Source: Cryomorphaceae bacterium BACL11 MAG-121001-bin54
GTDB lineage: Bacteria > Bacteroidota > Bacteroidia > Flavobacteriales > BACL11
Direction of reading: 5' to 3'
Length of the DNA stretch: 64,000 nucleotides
NCBI GenBank assembly: GCA_905182255.1
Contig: CAJJAH010000001.1
Location: 1-64,000, forward strand
Numbering within the stretch: the stretch's first letter is position 1; every line of letters starts with the position of its first letter. Shown in pieces: positions 16,786-25,094 of the stretch. The notes below the pieces were generated by a model. That model saw only the letters and a program-made list of their open reading frames with translations, ran no database searches and was not told where the DNA came from. The position numbers and the translations under genes were made by a program.

Positions 16786-18813
16786 TTAATTTTTTATAAA
16801 TTTAGATTTAACACCATCTACATCAATAATATAAACTCCATTATTCAATATACTAACATCAATAGCGTTGGTATTATTGTTTGTTGATAATATTAATTTA
16901 CCATTCAAATCAAATACTGATACAAGATTAGCTTCTGAAGTAAAATTTATGACATTTGATACTGGATTAGGATATAAACGGTTTCCACTTATAACCAATT
17001 GGTTTTCCTTAATAGCGGCAATAATAGTGGAAGGTTCAATTTTCACAACCTTATTTAAAGTTGCATTAGCATACCAAAGCTTTCCATTAGGACCAATTAC
17101 AGCACCCATAATTCCAGGCTCATTGGTTTGTATTCTACCAATTTCAATTGCAGGAATAGTATTTACATCATAAAAAACAATATCACCATTACTATGGTCA
17201 GTAACCACTAACCTATTATCAATAATATCAATTCCTGCAGGCTGAATTAAACCTGTTATTACTACTTCCTCCCAATCAAAAGCATTCATCTTTTGGTATG
17301 AAGCTAGAACTTCTTGTTGTAAAAATGAAGAAGGTGCAGGAATAGCAGTTCCAGTTGTAATATTTAATCGCAACACTCTTTGGTTACCGCCATCAACAAA
17401 ATATAGCCACTTTTTATCTTCATCTAACACTAAATGATTAACAATATCTTGGTTAATAGCACTAAGCCCCATACCTTGATATCTTATTAATTCTCCATCA
17501 TCATGATCAGAATTTCCAGGACCATGATCCTCTGCAAAATCATAACGAACTACATCATTACTATAATCATCATAAACCCAAAAAATATTGTCTTTTTCAG
17601 AAGCAATTCCCATGGAGTATGGACTTGCATGTAACATATCTAAATGAGACCCATTAGTTCCAGGCCCTGCATCTTTAGCATAAATTAAAGGGTCTGAGGA
17701 CCATAATGTAGGACCCGTAAATTGATTTCCACCATGATTAGCATCTAAGACAGAAGTTGAAGTTGCAAAATTACCATTATCACTAAATGCAATTCCTGAA
17801 GGCAAAGACATAAAGTGCCATGCATTTCCATCTTGTTCCCAAAGTGAGTTCTGAGAAGATAATGCAGGATTTGTCACTTTTACCGTACTACCTCCTGAGT
17901 TTTCAGTTCCAGTATTTGTAATCCATAAGTCTCCATTAGGATGAAAATCTAAATCTCTAGGATGATCAATTTGATTACTAGCGTTTACTATAACATCATA
18001 TGTAAAAGTGTTATTAAGTGATGTGTAAGAAGGAATAATATTTGGAATAGGATCCTTTACATTAATTGTTTTTATTAAATTGTCATTAGATGGCACTGCA
18101 TCTACACCTTGCCCATTAATATTGGAAATCCATAACTCAACAGTATAAGTTCCAGTAGAAGATGGTGTCCATACTGTAGGATGAATAAAATCATATGATG
18201 TAAGAGCATAAATACTTAACCCAGATAGATTCTGATTAACAATAGCACCACCATTAATTGTGTAGCTAACGTCCATAGAATTAATAGTGTTAGATCCTAG
18301 ATTTTTAATTTTTGCTTCTAAATTAATGTTCCCCGCTAAAATATAAGATGGAGTTTTAATTTCCAGCATCGCCCCATCAATTGGAGCAGGAGGAACTACT
18401 GAGAAAGTAAATGTTTCATTAAATGAAGATGCAGAAAAATTGTACATAGGCCAAGAACCAATATTAGTAACAAAAGTAGCACCTCCATCACCATAACTAT
18501 CACGAGATATAATATCATAACTAGCACCATCTACTAAGCACCAAGGACCTTCAAAAATTACAGTATTATTAGCATAACCTCCAGAATTTACGTTGTTAGC
18601 ATTACAACCAACATTATTATTACCTCCAATAAAAAGTGAAGCAGAACTACCACAATTAGTACCTGTAGGGGCTAACTCCCAATAAACTTCAAACCCCCAA
18701 TTATCTGTACTTACATCAATGGTAACTTCAGTCTGCCCTGTAGGACATTGAGCAAAAGTAAAAAGGGATATCATTGATAATGCTAGAGTCAAATAGAATT
18801 TATTTATTTTCAT
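16786..18813 (-). CDS. T9SS type A sorting-domain protein with propeller-like repeats
   Basis: Secreted protein of about 675 residues. Signal peptide KINKFYLTLALSMISLFTFA, a CARDB-like Ig segment (around residues 160-260), an NHL/SMP30-like propeller region (DLDFHPNGDLWITNTG, LVVTDHSNGDIVFYD, GPNGKLWYANATLNKVVK), then a T9SS C-terminal domain beginning NRLYPNPVSNVINF and ending with GVYIIDVDGVKSKFIKN. The CTD targets it to the cell surface through type IX secretion. I place the start at ATG 18813, not 18843: a TATTTTTG box at 18830-18837 lies between them and the shorter form gives a standard signal. First gene of the putative metal operon; ligand unknown. Confidence 0.88.
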   Translation of the reverse strand: MKINKFYLTLALSMISLFTFAQCPTGQTEVTIDVSTDNWGFEVYWELAPTGTNCGSSASLFIGGNNNVGCNANNVNSGGYANNTVIFEGPWCLVDGASYDIISRDSYGDGGATFVTNIGSWPMYNFSASSFNETFTFSVVPPAPIDGAMLEIKTPSYILAGNINLEAKIKNLGSNTINSMDVSYTINGGAIVNQNLSGLSIYALTSYDFIHPTVWTPSSTGTYTVELWISNINGQGVDAVPSNDNLIKTINVKDPIPNIIPSYTSLNNTFTYDVIVNASNQIDHPRDLDFHPNGDLWITNTGTENSGGSTVKVTNPALSSQNSLWEQDGNAWHFMSLPSGIAFSDNGNFATSTSVLDANHGGNQFTGPTLWSSDPLIYAKDAGPGTNGSHLDMLHASPYSMGIASEKDNIFWVYDDYSNDVVRYDFAEDHGPGNSDHDDGELIRYQGMGLSAINQDIVNHLVLDEDKKWLYFVDGGNQRVLRLNITTGTAIPAPSSFLQQEVLASYQKMNAFDWEEVVITGLIQPAGIDIIDNRLVVTDHSNGDIVFYDVNTIPAIEIGRIQTNEPGIMGAVIGPNGKLWYANATLNKVVKIEPSTIIAAIKENQLVISGNRLYPNPVSNVINFTSEANLVSVFDLNGKLILSTNNNTNAIDVSILNNGVYIIDVDGVKSKFIKN

Positions 18814-18829
18814 ATATTTTAATTTTCTA

Positions 18830-18837
18830 CAAAAATA
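18830..18837 (-). promoter_or_regulatory. Bacteroidota -7 box for the T9SS/TonB operon
   Basis: The minus strand reads TATTTTTG, an exact TAnnTTTG match, 17 bases before the chosen ATG at 18813. It falls inside the longer alternative frame, which argues against the upstream start. Confidence 0.45.
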
Positions 18838-18886
18838 TAACAATATGCATCATATTTATCTTTTTTAAACAATAAAAAGTTAGCTC

Positions 18887-19495
18887 TTATTCGTTCATCT
18901 TATTAAATACTGAAAATAAAAAGCTCTGATACGTTCCAAATGGAGTTGGATGATCATATATAAAGGAACTTACTACACTAAAATTAACAGAGAAAAAAGC
19001 ATGCATTTCCTTCTTATCATAACTGCAAACCTCCAATCCACTACATTTACTTGGCCCATAATTTGAAAAAGTAGCTAAAATAAAATAACTATCAACAGCA
19101 GAATTCAATAATTCACGATAGTTTTCTTTATCTTTTTGTTTGGTTAAGAAATGAAACACTGCCCTATCGTGCCAAATAGCATATTCTTGCTTAGGAACAA
19201 ATTCAGTAATATCAGCAACTATCCATTTTACTTTTTCAGCTAACTTTCCTAATCGTTTTATGGCTCTATCAATTGCATTTTTGGAAATATCTAAAACTGT
19301 AATATTCGTATACCCTGATTCAAGTAAATTATCAACCAAAAATCCATCACCACCTCCAATATCAATAATTGCTTCCTGCTTATTTTTAGCAACTTGATTA
19401 ATTAATTCTAAAGAAGTTGTAGGGACTTTTTGAAACCAACTTACTTCTTGCATGCCTTTAGTTGCATATATATTTTCCCAATGCTCCTTACCCAT
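18887..19495 (-). CDS. Class I SAM-dependent methyltransferase
   Basis: Rossmann-fold methyltransferase of 202 residues. Motif I IDIGGGDGFLVDNLL near residues 44-58 binds SAM, the acidic end of strand 2 is VLDISKNAIDRA, and WIVADITEF follows. The opening GKEHWENIYATKGMQEVSWFQ resembles thiopurine/small-molecule methyltransferase-like proteins. Substrate unknown. It is the last gene of a tight operon with persulfide-dioxygenase-like and rhodanese genes (3-base gap), so a sulfur or thiol acceptor is a reasonable guess but not shown. Several Cys residues lie in the C-terminal half (SKCSGLEVCSYD). Confidence 0.87.
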   Translation of the reverse strand: MGKEHWENIYATKGMQEVSWFQKVPTTSLELINQVAKNKQEAIIDIGGGDGFLVDNLLESGYTNITVLDISKNAIDRAIKRLGKLAEKVKWIVADITEFVPKQEYAIWHDRAVFHFLTKQKDKENYRELLNSAVDSYFILATFSNYGPSKCSGLEVCSYDKKEMHAFFSVNFSVVSSFIYDHPTPFGTYQSFLFSVFNKMNE

Positions 19496-19498
19496 ATT

Positions 19499-20902
19499 TT
19501 ATAAAGTTGTAGGACAAATAAAATCAGTTAAAGGAATAGCTGTTTCTTTAATAGCACCAAAGCCTCCCTCAACATTAATGACGTTGTTAATTCCTTGTTT
19601 TTTTAGCAATGAACCAGCAATAACTGATCGATAACCTGCTGCACAGTGCACAAAGTTTTCATTTATTGTAGTAAATTTATCGTGCTGCTTATCCAAGTTA
19701 CCTAAAGGAGCCAACTGAGCACCGCTAATATGCTGACTATTGTATTCGCTAGCTTTACGTACATCAACAATATGAATAGCATTATTTTTCTTATAAATGC
19801 TTGCAAAATTTTCAGATGAAATAGATTGCATAGTGTCTAAGTCATTTACATCCCAAGCATTAATACCACCCTGCAAATGTCCAAGTATATTATCAAAACC
19901 AACACGTGATAATCGAGTAGCTGTTTCTTGTAACCTATCCTTATCACATACCAATAAAATTGATATATCAACAGTTTTAATAATAGCCCCTACCCAAGGA
20001 GCAAAACCTCCATCAATTCCAATAAAAATAGAATTTGGAATAAAACCTTTTACAAATTCTTTTTGATGACGAACATCTAAAATAATTGTATTTTTATTTG
20101 ATAAATTTTTTTTAAAATCCGATAAAGCAAGAGGCTTTAAAGCTCTTTTAATAACCATATCAACAGACGAAGGTCCTTGAATATTCAACCTAACATTTTC
20201 AGAAAAATAAGCTGGTGGAGGTAAAATCCCATCCAATAATTCATCTATAAACTCTTGCTTAGTCATATCAGAACGCAAAGCATAATTAGTCGCTTTCTCA
20301 TGCCCAATTGTTCCTACAGTTTCCATACTCATTTTTTTTCCACAAGCCGAACCAGCTCCATGCCCAGGATAAACAATTACATCATCAGATAATGAGATTA
20401 TTTTTGTTCTCAAGCTATCAAATAAATTTTCTGCTAAATCTTGCTTAGTTAGTTCTGAATTCTGTGCTAAATCAGGCCTACCTACATCTCCTAAAAATAA
20501 GGTGTCTCCTGTAAAAATAGCTTTATTTTCTCCTTGTTCATCACTTAATAAATAACAAGAACTTTCCATAGTGTGCCCTGGTGTATGCAAGACTTTAATG
20601 CTTATATTTCCTATTTCAAATATTTGATTATCTTTAGCAATAATAGCTTCAAAATCAGTTTTTGCTGTAGGCCCAAATACAATTTGAGCACCTGTTTGTT
20701 TTGCCAAGCTAAGATGTCCGCCCACAAAATCTGCATGAAAATGCGTTTCAAAAACATATTTAATTTTAGCTCCTCTTTCTGACGCCATTTCAATATATGA
20801 ATCCACTTCTCGTAAAGGATCAATTATAGCAGCCTGGCCATTACTTTCAATATAATAAGCACCCTGCGATAAACAATTCGTATAAATCTGTTGTACCTTC
20901 AT
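19499..20902 (-). CDS. MBL-fold hydrolase with two rhodanese domains (persulfide dioxygenase-like)
   Basis: About 467 residues. The N-terminal metallo-beta-lactamase domain resembles ETHE1/persulfide dioxygenase: THFHADFVGGH metal motif, LLHTPGHTMESSCYL-like segment, FTGDTLFLGDVGRPD, and YPGHGAGSACG. ETHE1-type enzymes oxidise glutathione persulfide; in this bacillithiol-type organism the thiol may differ. Two rhodanese domains follow: the first has VCDKDRLQET in the active-loop position (probably weak), the second has an intact HCAAGYRS loop. Start taken at ATG 20902 (KVQQIYTN...), directly after the upstream rhodanese stop; an upstream ATG at 20935 would overlap that gene. Probable role: sulfide/persulfide detoxification. 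Confidence 0.9.
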   Translation of the reverse strand: MKVQQIYTNCLSQGAYYIESNGQAAIIDPLREVDSYIEMASERGAKIKYVFETHFHADFVGGHLSLAKQTGAQIVFGPTAKTDFEAIIAKDNQIFEIGNISIKVLHTPGHTMESSCYLLSDEQGENKAIFTGDTLFLGDVGRPDLAQNSELTKQDLAENLFDSLRTKIISLSDDVIVYPGHGAGSACGKKMSMETVGTIGHEKATNYALRSDMTKQEFIDELLDGILPPPAYFSENVRLNIQGPSSVDMVIKRALKPLALSDFKKNLSNKNTIILDVRHQKEFVKGFIPNSIFIGIDGGFAPWVGAIIKTVDISILLVCDKDRLQETATRLSRVGFDNILGHLQGGINAWDVNDLDTMQSISSENFASIYKKNNAIHIVDVRKASEYNSQHISGAQLAPLGNLDKQHDKFTTINENFVHCAAGYRSVIAGSLLKKQGINNVINVEGGFGAIKETAIPLTDFICPTTL

Positions 20903-20904
20903 TT

Positions 20905-21180
20905 TTATTTTTTCTGGGAAGCAACCATTTCCCAACCTCCTCCATTATGCACATCATTACAACCCTGAGCTTGCAAAAAATCTGTAGCTTGACCACTTCT
21001 TCCTCCAGAAAGACAACATAAAACTAAAGGCTGCATTGCTTTTAACTCCATGATTCTATCAACTACTTCATTCAAAGGAATATTTATAGAACCATTTACA
21101 TTCCCTTCTAAAAATTCTGCTTCTGTTCTTACATCCACAATAGTGACCGCCTTGTCATTAATTAATTCTTGTATATTCAT
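20905..21180 (-). CDS. Single-domain rhodanese
   Basis: A stand-alone rhodanese of 91 residues. VDVRTEAEFLEGNVNGSINIPL is the CH2A motif and VLCCLSGGRSGQATDFL the active-site loop, with Cys followed by the anion-binding loop. The family carries persulfide sulfur between thiols. Cytoplasmic (no signal). Sits between the histidine kinase gene (1-base overlap) and the MBL-rhodanese gene (2-base gap), so it probably acts with the latter in reactive-sulfur metabolism. The extra Cys before the catalytic one is unusual. Confidence 0.93.
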   Translation of the reverse strand: MNIQELINDKAVTIVDVRTEAEFLEGNVNGSINIPLNEVVDRIMELKAMQPLVLCCLSGGRSGQATDFLQAQGCNDVHNGGGWEMVASQKK

Positions 21181-22421
21181 TATTTATTTTTAAAAATTAT
21201 TTTAAATTGATGTTCACTAATATAACTATAAGTAATTTTAAAAGTATATAACTCACAAATCCTCTGAACAATTGAAAGTCCTATACCTAGATTTTTTTTG
21301 CTATTCTCACTTCTAATAAATCTTTTAAATATGTCCTTTTCAGGGAATGAAAGTGGAGATCCACTATTAGAGAAAGTCAAAACATTATTACTTAAGTGAA
21401 CACGCAGAACACCTCCACGTGCATTATGTATAATAGAATTTTTAATTAGGTTAATAATTAAAGTTTCAGCCAAATAAGGGTTCATGTAAATATGAGTAAT
21501 CTCAAACAAATCTATTTCTAACTTCAAATCTTTTTCTTTAATTGGAACATCAAAAATTTGTAATTTTTCTTTAATTAAATCATTTAAGGAAAAGGTGGCT
21601 TCTTGAGTATAAAAACGATTATCTATTTTAGTGAGAAAAATAAGTGCCTGATTTATTTTTGATAATCTATTAGTCGTTTCCAAAAGTAGAGCTAATTGCT
21701 CCATCTGTTCTTTAGAAAGATTTTCGCCTTGCATTAGCTCATCTGCTTTAGAACTTATAATTGCTAGAGGAGTTTGTAATTCATGAGATACATTTTCAGT
21801 ATATTCCTTCTGTGCTTCAAAATCATTATAAATTTGTGTAGCCATTTTTTCAAACACTTCATTTAGTTTTTTTATTTCCTGAACTTCAGCTGCTTCAAGT
21901 GATAAAGATTGAATTTTACTAAGCTCAAAATCTTCTAACTTACGGATAGTACTATAAAAAACACTAAGTGCACTTTTGATAGAATGCCTATTTACAAAAA
22001 ACATAATTAAAAAAAATAACATAGCAAAACCAACATTCATAATTACTATTTTTTTAATTAGTAAATCACTGTGACTTTGGTTTTTCAAAATACTTATAAT
22101 GTAATATTGTTCGTTAACCAAATAAGAAAATGTTAGTTTTCGATAAAGTATGTACGAATTATTTACAATTAGAACAGTGTCTGAAAAGGAATATCCTATA
22201 TCCTTGTCAGTGATTTGAATAAACACTAATTTTGACTTTAAGTCATTAAGTTTATTTTTATCAGCATTAAAAAAAAACTCTTTTTTTTCTTGTAACAGTC
22301 GTTTCTGAAGATCCTCGGCAATAATGTTACGTACTGAAAAATACATAGCTACACTTCCAAGAAGAAAGAAAATAACTGAAGCTGAGATAAAATTAAGTGA
22401 AGTTTTAGTTAATAATTTCAT
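21180..22421 (-). CDS. Sensor histidine kinase
   Basis: Two-component kinase of 413 residues. Transmembrane helices near residues 10-30 and 123-143 bracket a periplasmic sensor loop of about 90 residues. A linker leads to the HisKA domain with phosphoacceptor H213 in VSHELQTPLAI, then HATPase: N-box NLIKNSIIHNARGG, a degenerate G1-like FSNSGSPLS, and G2 NLGIGLSIVQRI. No classical PAS domain is seen. Overlaps the response regulator by 4 bases and the rhodanese by 1 base. The periplasmic ligand is unknown, but the operon suggests a sulfur or redox signal. Confidence 0.95.
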   Translation of the reverse strand: MKLLTKTSLNFISASVIFFLLGSVAMYFSVRNIIAEDLQKRLLQEKKEFFFNADKNKLNDLKSKLVFIQITDKDIGYSFSDTVLIVNNSYILYRKLTFSYLVNEQYYIISILKNQSHSDLLIKKIVIMNVGFAMLFFLIMFFVNRHSIKSALSVFYSTIRKLEDFELSKIQSLSLEAAEVQEIKKLNEVFEKMATQIYNDFEAQKEYTENVSHELQTPLAIISSKADELMQGENLSKEQMEQLALLLETTNRLSKINQALIFLTKIDNRFYTQEATFSLNDLIKEKLQIFDVPIKEKDLKLEIDLFEITHIYMNPYLAETLIINLIKNSIIHNARGGVLRVHLSNNVLTFSNSGSPLSFPEKDIFKRFIRSENSKKNLGIGLSIVQRICELYTFKITYSYISEHQFKIIFKNK

Positions 22422-23107
22422 TCTAAAGTAAATTTATAACCTACTCCATAAATATTTTTGATATAGTCATTGCCTCCATTATTTGCAATTTTCTTTTTTA
22501 AATTTTTAATGTGCGTATAAACTACATCATCACTAAAACCATAATCATCATAGCTAGATGACATAAACTCCCCTAAAGTAGTTTTAGAAATCACTCTGTT
22601 AGGGTTGGAAAAAAAATATAAAAGCAAACCAAACTCTTTTCCTGTCAGCTCTACCATTTCGCCATGAATCATTGTGCGCATTTCTTCAGGAAATAAAGTT
22701 ATTTCATTAATAGTTAACTGCCTATTTTCTTCTAAGTTCAATCTTCTTATGACTGACTTTAAACGAGCATTCAATTCTGAAAAAAAGAAGGGCTTAGTTA
22801 AATAATCATCCGCTCCTAATTCTAAGCCTTGTACTTTATTTTCCAAAGCATCTTTTGCAGAAACAATAATCAAGCCAATTTCAATTTTAGTATTTTTTAT
22901 TTCTTTTATCAAGGACATCCCATCCCCATCAGGCAAACCTAAATCTAAAAGTACGGCAGTAAATTTTTCTTGTTTTAATAACTTTCTAGCCGATTTTAAA
23001 TTTTTAGCATGAAAGGGTGAAAACCCATTCTTTGATAAAGAAGAAATAGTTGATCTAGCTAATTCCAATTCATCCTCAACTAATAATATATTATGTTTTT
23101 TAAGCAT
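22418..23107 (-). CDS. Response regulator, OmpR/PhoB family
   Basis: DNA-binding regulator of 229 residues. Receiver domain (about 5-118): acidic pair near 11-12, phosphoacceptor D55 in AVLLDLGLPDGDG, and the conserved Lys in DYLTKPFFFSEL. A winged-helix trans_reg_C domain follows (about 130-225; ELTGKEFGLLLYFFSN, DVVYTHIKNLKKKIA, IKNIYGVGYKFTLE). Partner of the overlapping histidine kinase. Because it lies in the same operon as the sulfur-handling genes it probably controls that operon. Confidence 0.96.
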   Translation of the reverse strand: MLKKHNILLVEDELELARSTISSLSKNGFSPFHAKNLKSARKLLKQEKFTAVLLDLGLPDGDGMSLIKEIKNTKIEIGLIIVSAKDALENKVQGLELGADDYLTKPFFFSELNARLKSVIRRLNLEENRQLTINEITLFPEEMRTMIHGEMVELTGKEFGLLLYFFSNPNRVISKTTLGEFMSSSYDDYGFSDDVVYTHIKNLKKKIANNGGNDYIKNIYGVGYKFTLE

Positions 23108-23543
23108 TGCGAAACATGTTCATAGAAATTGAAATAAAAATAAGTACAAAGGATAGACCGAAATACAAGAAGTTTTTTTTAAACTTCTTCATATCATCTT
23201 TTAAATTTTTAGCATATACTAATCCTAAATGACCAAATATTATAGCAAATAACATAAGTATGGCATGCTCAACTGCCCAAAAACGAGCTGAAAAATACGC
23301 ATTAGCATTTGCCTGAGTTATTAGGAACTCTAATTTATTAATGTAAATTGCATATAGCAAAACTCCTAAAATAAGTTCTAAATACAAAAAAATAACTGCA
23401 ATAATTGGCAACTTTATGTCTTGAAATACAGAAAAATTAACTTTCCCGAATAACCCAAATACAGAACGCATTACTATATAAACCGATAATAAAATTAGTA
23501 AAATACTAATAACAATATGTGAAATAAGGATAGCCGAATACAT
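23100..23543 (-). CDS. Four-helix membrane protein, cytochrome-b-like family
   Basis: Integral membrane protein of 147 residues with four predicted helices (about 5-30, 47-68, 88-110, 123-142). The size, and the His residues in helix 1 (ISHIVISILL) and helix 3 (VEHAILMLFAIIFGHLG), match a Bacteroidota family loosely annotated as cytochrome b; whether haem is bound cannot be decided. It overlaps the response regulator start by 8 bases and opens the six-gene operon, so it may provide a membrane sensing or redox component. Confidence 0.65.
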   Translation of the reverse strand: MYSAILISHIVISILLILLSVYIVMRSVFGLFGKVNFSVFQDIKLPIIAVIFLYLELILGVLLYAIYINKLEFLITQANANAYFSARFWAVEHAILMLFAIIFGHLGLVYAKNLKDDMKKFKKNFLYFGLSFVLIFISISMNMFRNA

Positions 23544-23576
23544 AATGTAAAAATACGAAAGAAAATGGTTATTTAA

Positions 23577-23807
23577 TTATTCAACCAAAAAGCCTTTGTG
23601 AGGCTTTAAAGTTTGCCGTAAGGTATCTACCAACTCTTTTTGAACAATCATAAAAGCTATTGAAGTAAATTCTGTTTGCTTTTCTGTCCCAAACTCCATA
23701 ACATCAACTTTCTCTATCTCACAAAAATATTTTAAATGTAGAACGTGATGTTCAGCAATTTTTAATGACCCTTCACCACTAAAAGTCCATACCAATTTAG
23801 CTTTCAT
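23577..23807 (-). CDS. Conserved small protein of unknown function
   Basis: Seventy-six residues, soluble, no signal and no recognisable domain. Contains a central IAEHHVLHLKYFCEIEKVDVMEFG stretch with clustered His/Cys and ends with LRQTLKPHKGFLVE. Its ATG lies 14 bases after the stop of rocD on the same strand, suggesting co-transcription. The coding potential looks real (plausible amphipathic pattern, base use like its neighbours), but I cannot assign a function. Confidence 0.6.
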   Translation of the reverse strand: MKAKLVWTFSGEGSLKIAEHHVLHLKYFCEIEKVDVMEFGTEKQTEFTSIAFMIVQKELVDTLRQTLKPHKGFLVE

Positions 23808-23820
23808 ACAATATATATTT

Positions 23821-25032
23821 TTAAAAAGAAAGAATGGTTTTCTTAATGATACGGATACATATCATTAATTGCTCTTCAGTAATTACCAAAGGAGGGGCAA
23901 AACGAATGATATTTCCATGAGTTGGTTTTGCCAATAACCCGTTATCTCTTAATTTTAAACATACATCCCATGCTTCTTTTCCATTTTTAGGCTTTATCAC
24001 AATAGCATTAAGTAAACCTTTACCTCTCACTAGAGTTATCATGTCGTTATTAAAATCTCGGAGTTCTCTTCTAAATATTTTTCCTAATCGATATGCATTT
24101 TCAGCAAGTTTTTCATCCAAAACCACTTCAAGTGCAGCCTGAGCTACCTTACAAGCAAGAGGATTCCCTCCAAAAGTAGATCCGTGCTCTCCAGGCTGAA
24201 TACAAAGCATAATTTCATCATCTGCTAATACAGCAGATACTGGGAAAACTCCCCCAGAAATAGCTTTACCAAGAATTAACAAATCTGGGCGGGCATCTTC
24301 ATAGTCACAGGCGAGCATCTTACCTGTACGGGCAATACCAGTTTGAACTTCATCAGCAATAAATAAAACATTATATTTATCACACAATTTCCTAACACCC
24401 TGCAGATATCCTTCATCAGGTACAACTACTCCAGCTTCACCTTGAATTGGTTCAACCATAAAAGCGCAAACATTAAAATCTTTAAGTTCAGTTTCTAGGG
24501 CTTCAAGATCGTTATATGGAATTAAATCATATCCAGGCATAAAAGGACCAAAACCTTCGTAAGAAGAAGGATCGTCAGAACTAGAAATTGCAGCAAGTGT
24601 TCTCCCCCAAAAATTTCCTTTAGCAAAAATAATTCTAGCTTTATTTTTTTCAATTCCCTTTTTTATATAACCCCATTTTCGAGCTAATTTATTAGCAGTC
24701 TCACCTCCTTCAACTCCAGTATTCATAGGTAAAACCTTATCATAGCCAAAAAGTTTTGTTACAAATTCTTCATACTTTCCTAATACATCATTATGGAATG
24801 CTCTAGAAGTAAGCGTTAAAGTATCAGCTTGTTCTTTAAGTGCTTCTACAATTTTTGGATGGCAATGACCCTGGTTTACTGCTGAGTAAGAAGAAAGAAA
24901 ATCATAATATTTTTTACCCTCTACATCCCATACAAAAACACCTTCTCCCTTTGCCAAAACGACTGGAAGTGGGTGATAATTGTGTGCTCCATACTTATCT
25001 TCTAATTCTATATATTCTGCTGATGTTTTCAT
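23821..25032 (-). CDS. rocD: Ornithine--oxo-acid transaminase
   Basis: Class III PLP aminotransferase of 403 residues. Converts ornithine and 2-oxoglutarate to glutamate-5-semialdehyde and glutamate, linking arginine and proline metabolism. Diagnostic: the N-terminal [16 protein letters not shown] typical of ornithine aminotransferase, [34 protein letters not shown] and the PLP-lysine loop [11 protein letters not shown]. Full length. A divergent promoter region (25033-25094) separates it from rlmD; a TATATTTG box faces rocD at 25053-25060. Confidence 0.96.
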   Translation of the reverse strand: MKTSAEYIELEDKYGAHNYHPLPVVLAKGEGVFVWDVEGKKYYDFLSSYSAVNQGHCHPKIVEALKEQADTLTLTSRAFHNDVLGKYEEFVTKLFGYDKVLPMNTGVEGGETANKLARKWGYIKKGIEKNKARIIFAKGNFWGRTLAAISSSDDPSSYEGFGPFMPGYDLIPYNDLEALETELKDFNVCAFMVEPIQGEAGVVVPDEGYLQGVRKLCDKYNVLFIADEVQTGIARTGKMLACDYEDARPDLLILGKAISGGVFPVSAVLADDEIMLCIQPGEHGSTFGGNPLACKVAQAALEVVLDEKLAENAYRLGKIFRRELRDFNNDMITLVRGKGLLNAIVIKPKNGKEAWDVCLKLRDNGLLAKPTHGNIIRFAPPLVITEEQLMICIRIIKKTILSF

Positions 25033-25052
25033 TTATTAAATTTTAGGAAGTG

Positions 25053-25060
25053 CAAATATA
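25053..25060 (-). promoter_or_regulatory. Bacteroidota -7 box for rocD
   Basis: Minus-strand TATATTTG, an exact TAnnTTTG match, 20 bases before the rocD ATG at 25032. Confidence 0.45.
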
Positions 25061-25082
25061 GTAGAATTAATTAGTAAATCTC

Positions 25083-25090
25083 TACTTTTG
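25083..25090 (+). promoter_or_regulatory. Bacteroidota -7 box immediately before rlmD
   Basis: TACTTTTG, an exact TAnnTTTG match, ends 4 bases before the rlmD ATG at 25095, which implies a leaderless or nearly leaderless transcript. Confidence 0.5.
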
Positions 25091-25094
25091 CCGA

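Noticed and set aside
18814-18843. Longer start for the T9SS protein at 18843
   Set aside because: It includes the probable promoter box and places a basic, hydrophobic-poor segment before a standard signal peptide.
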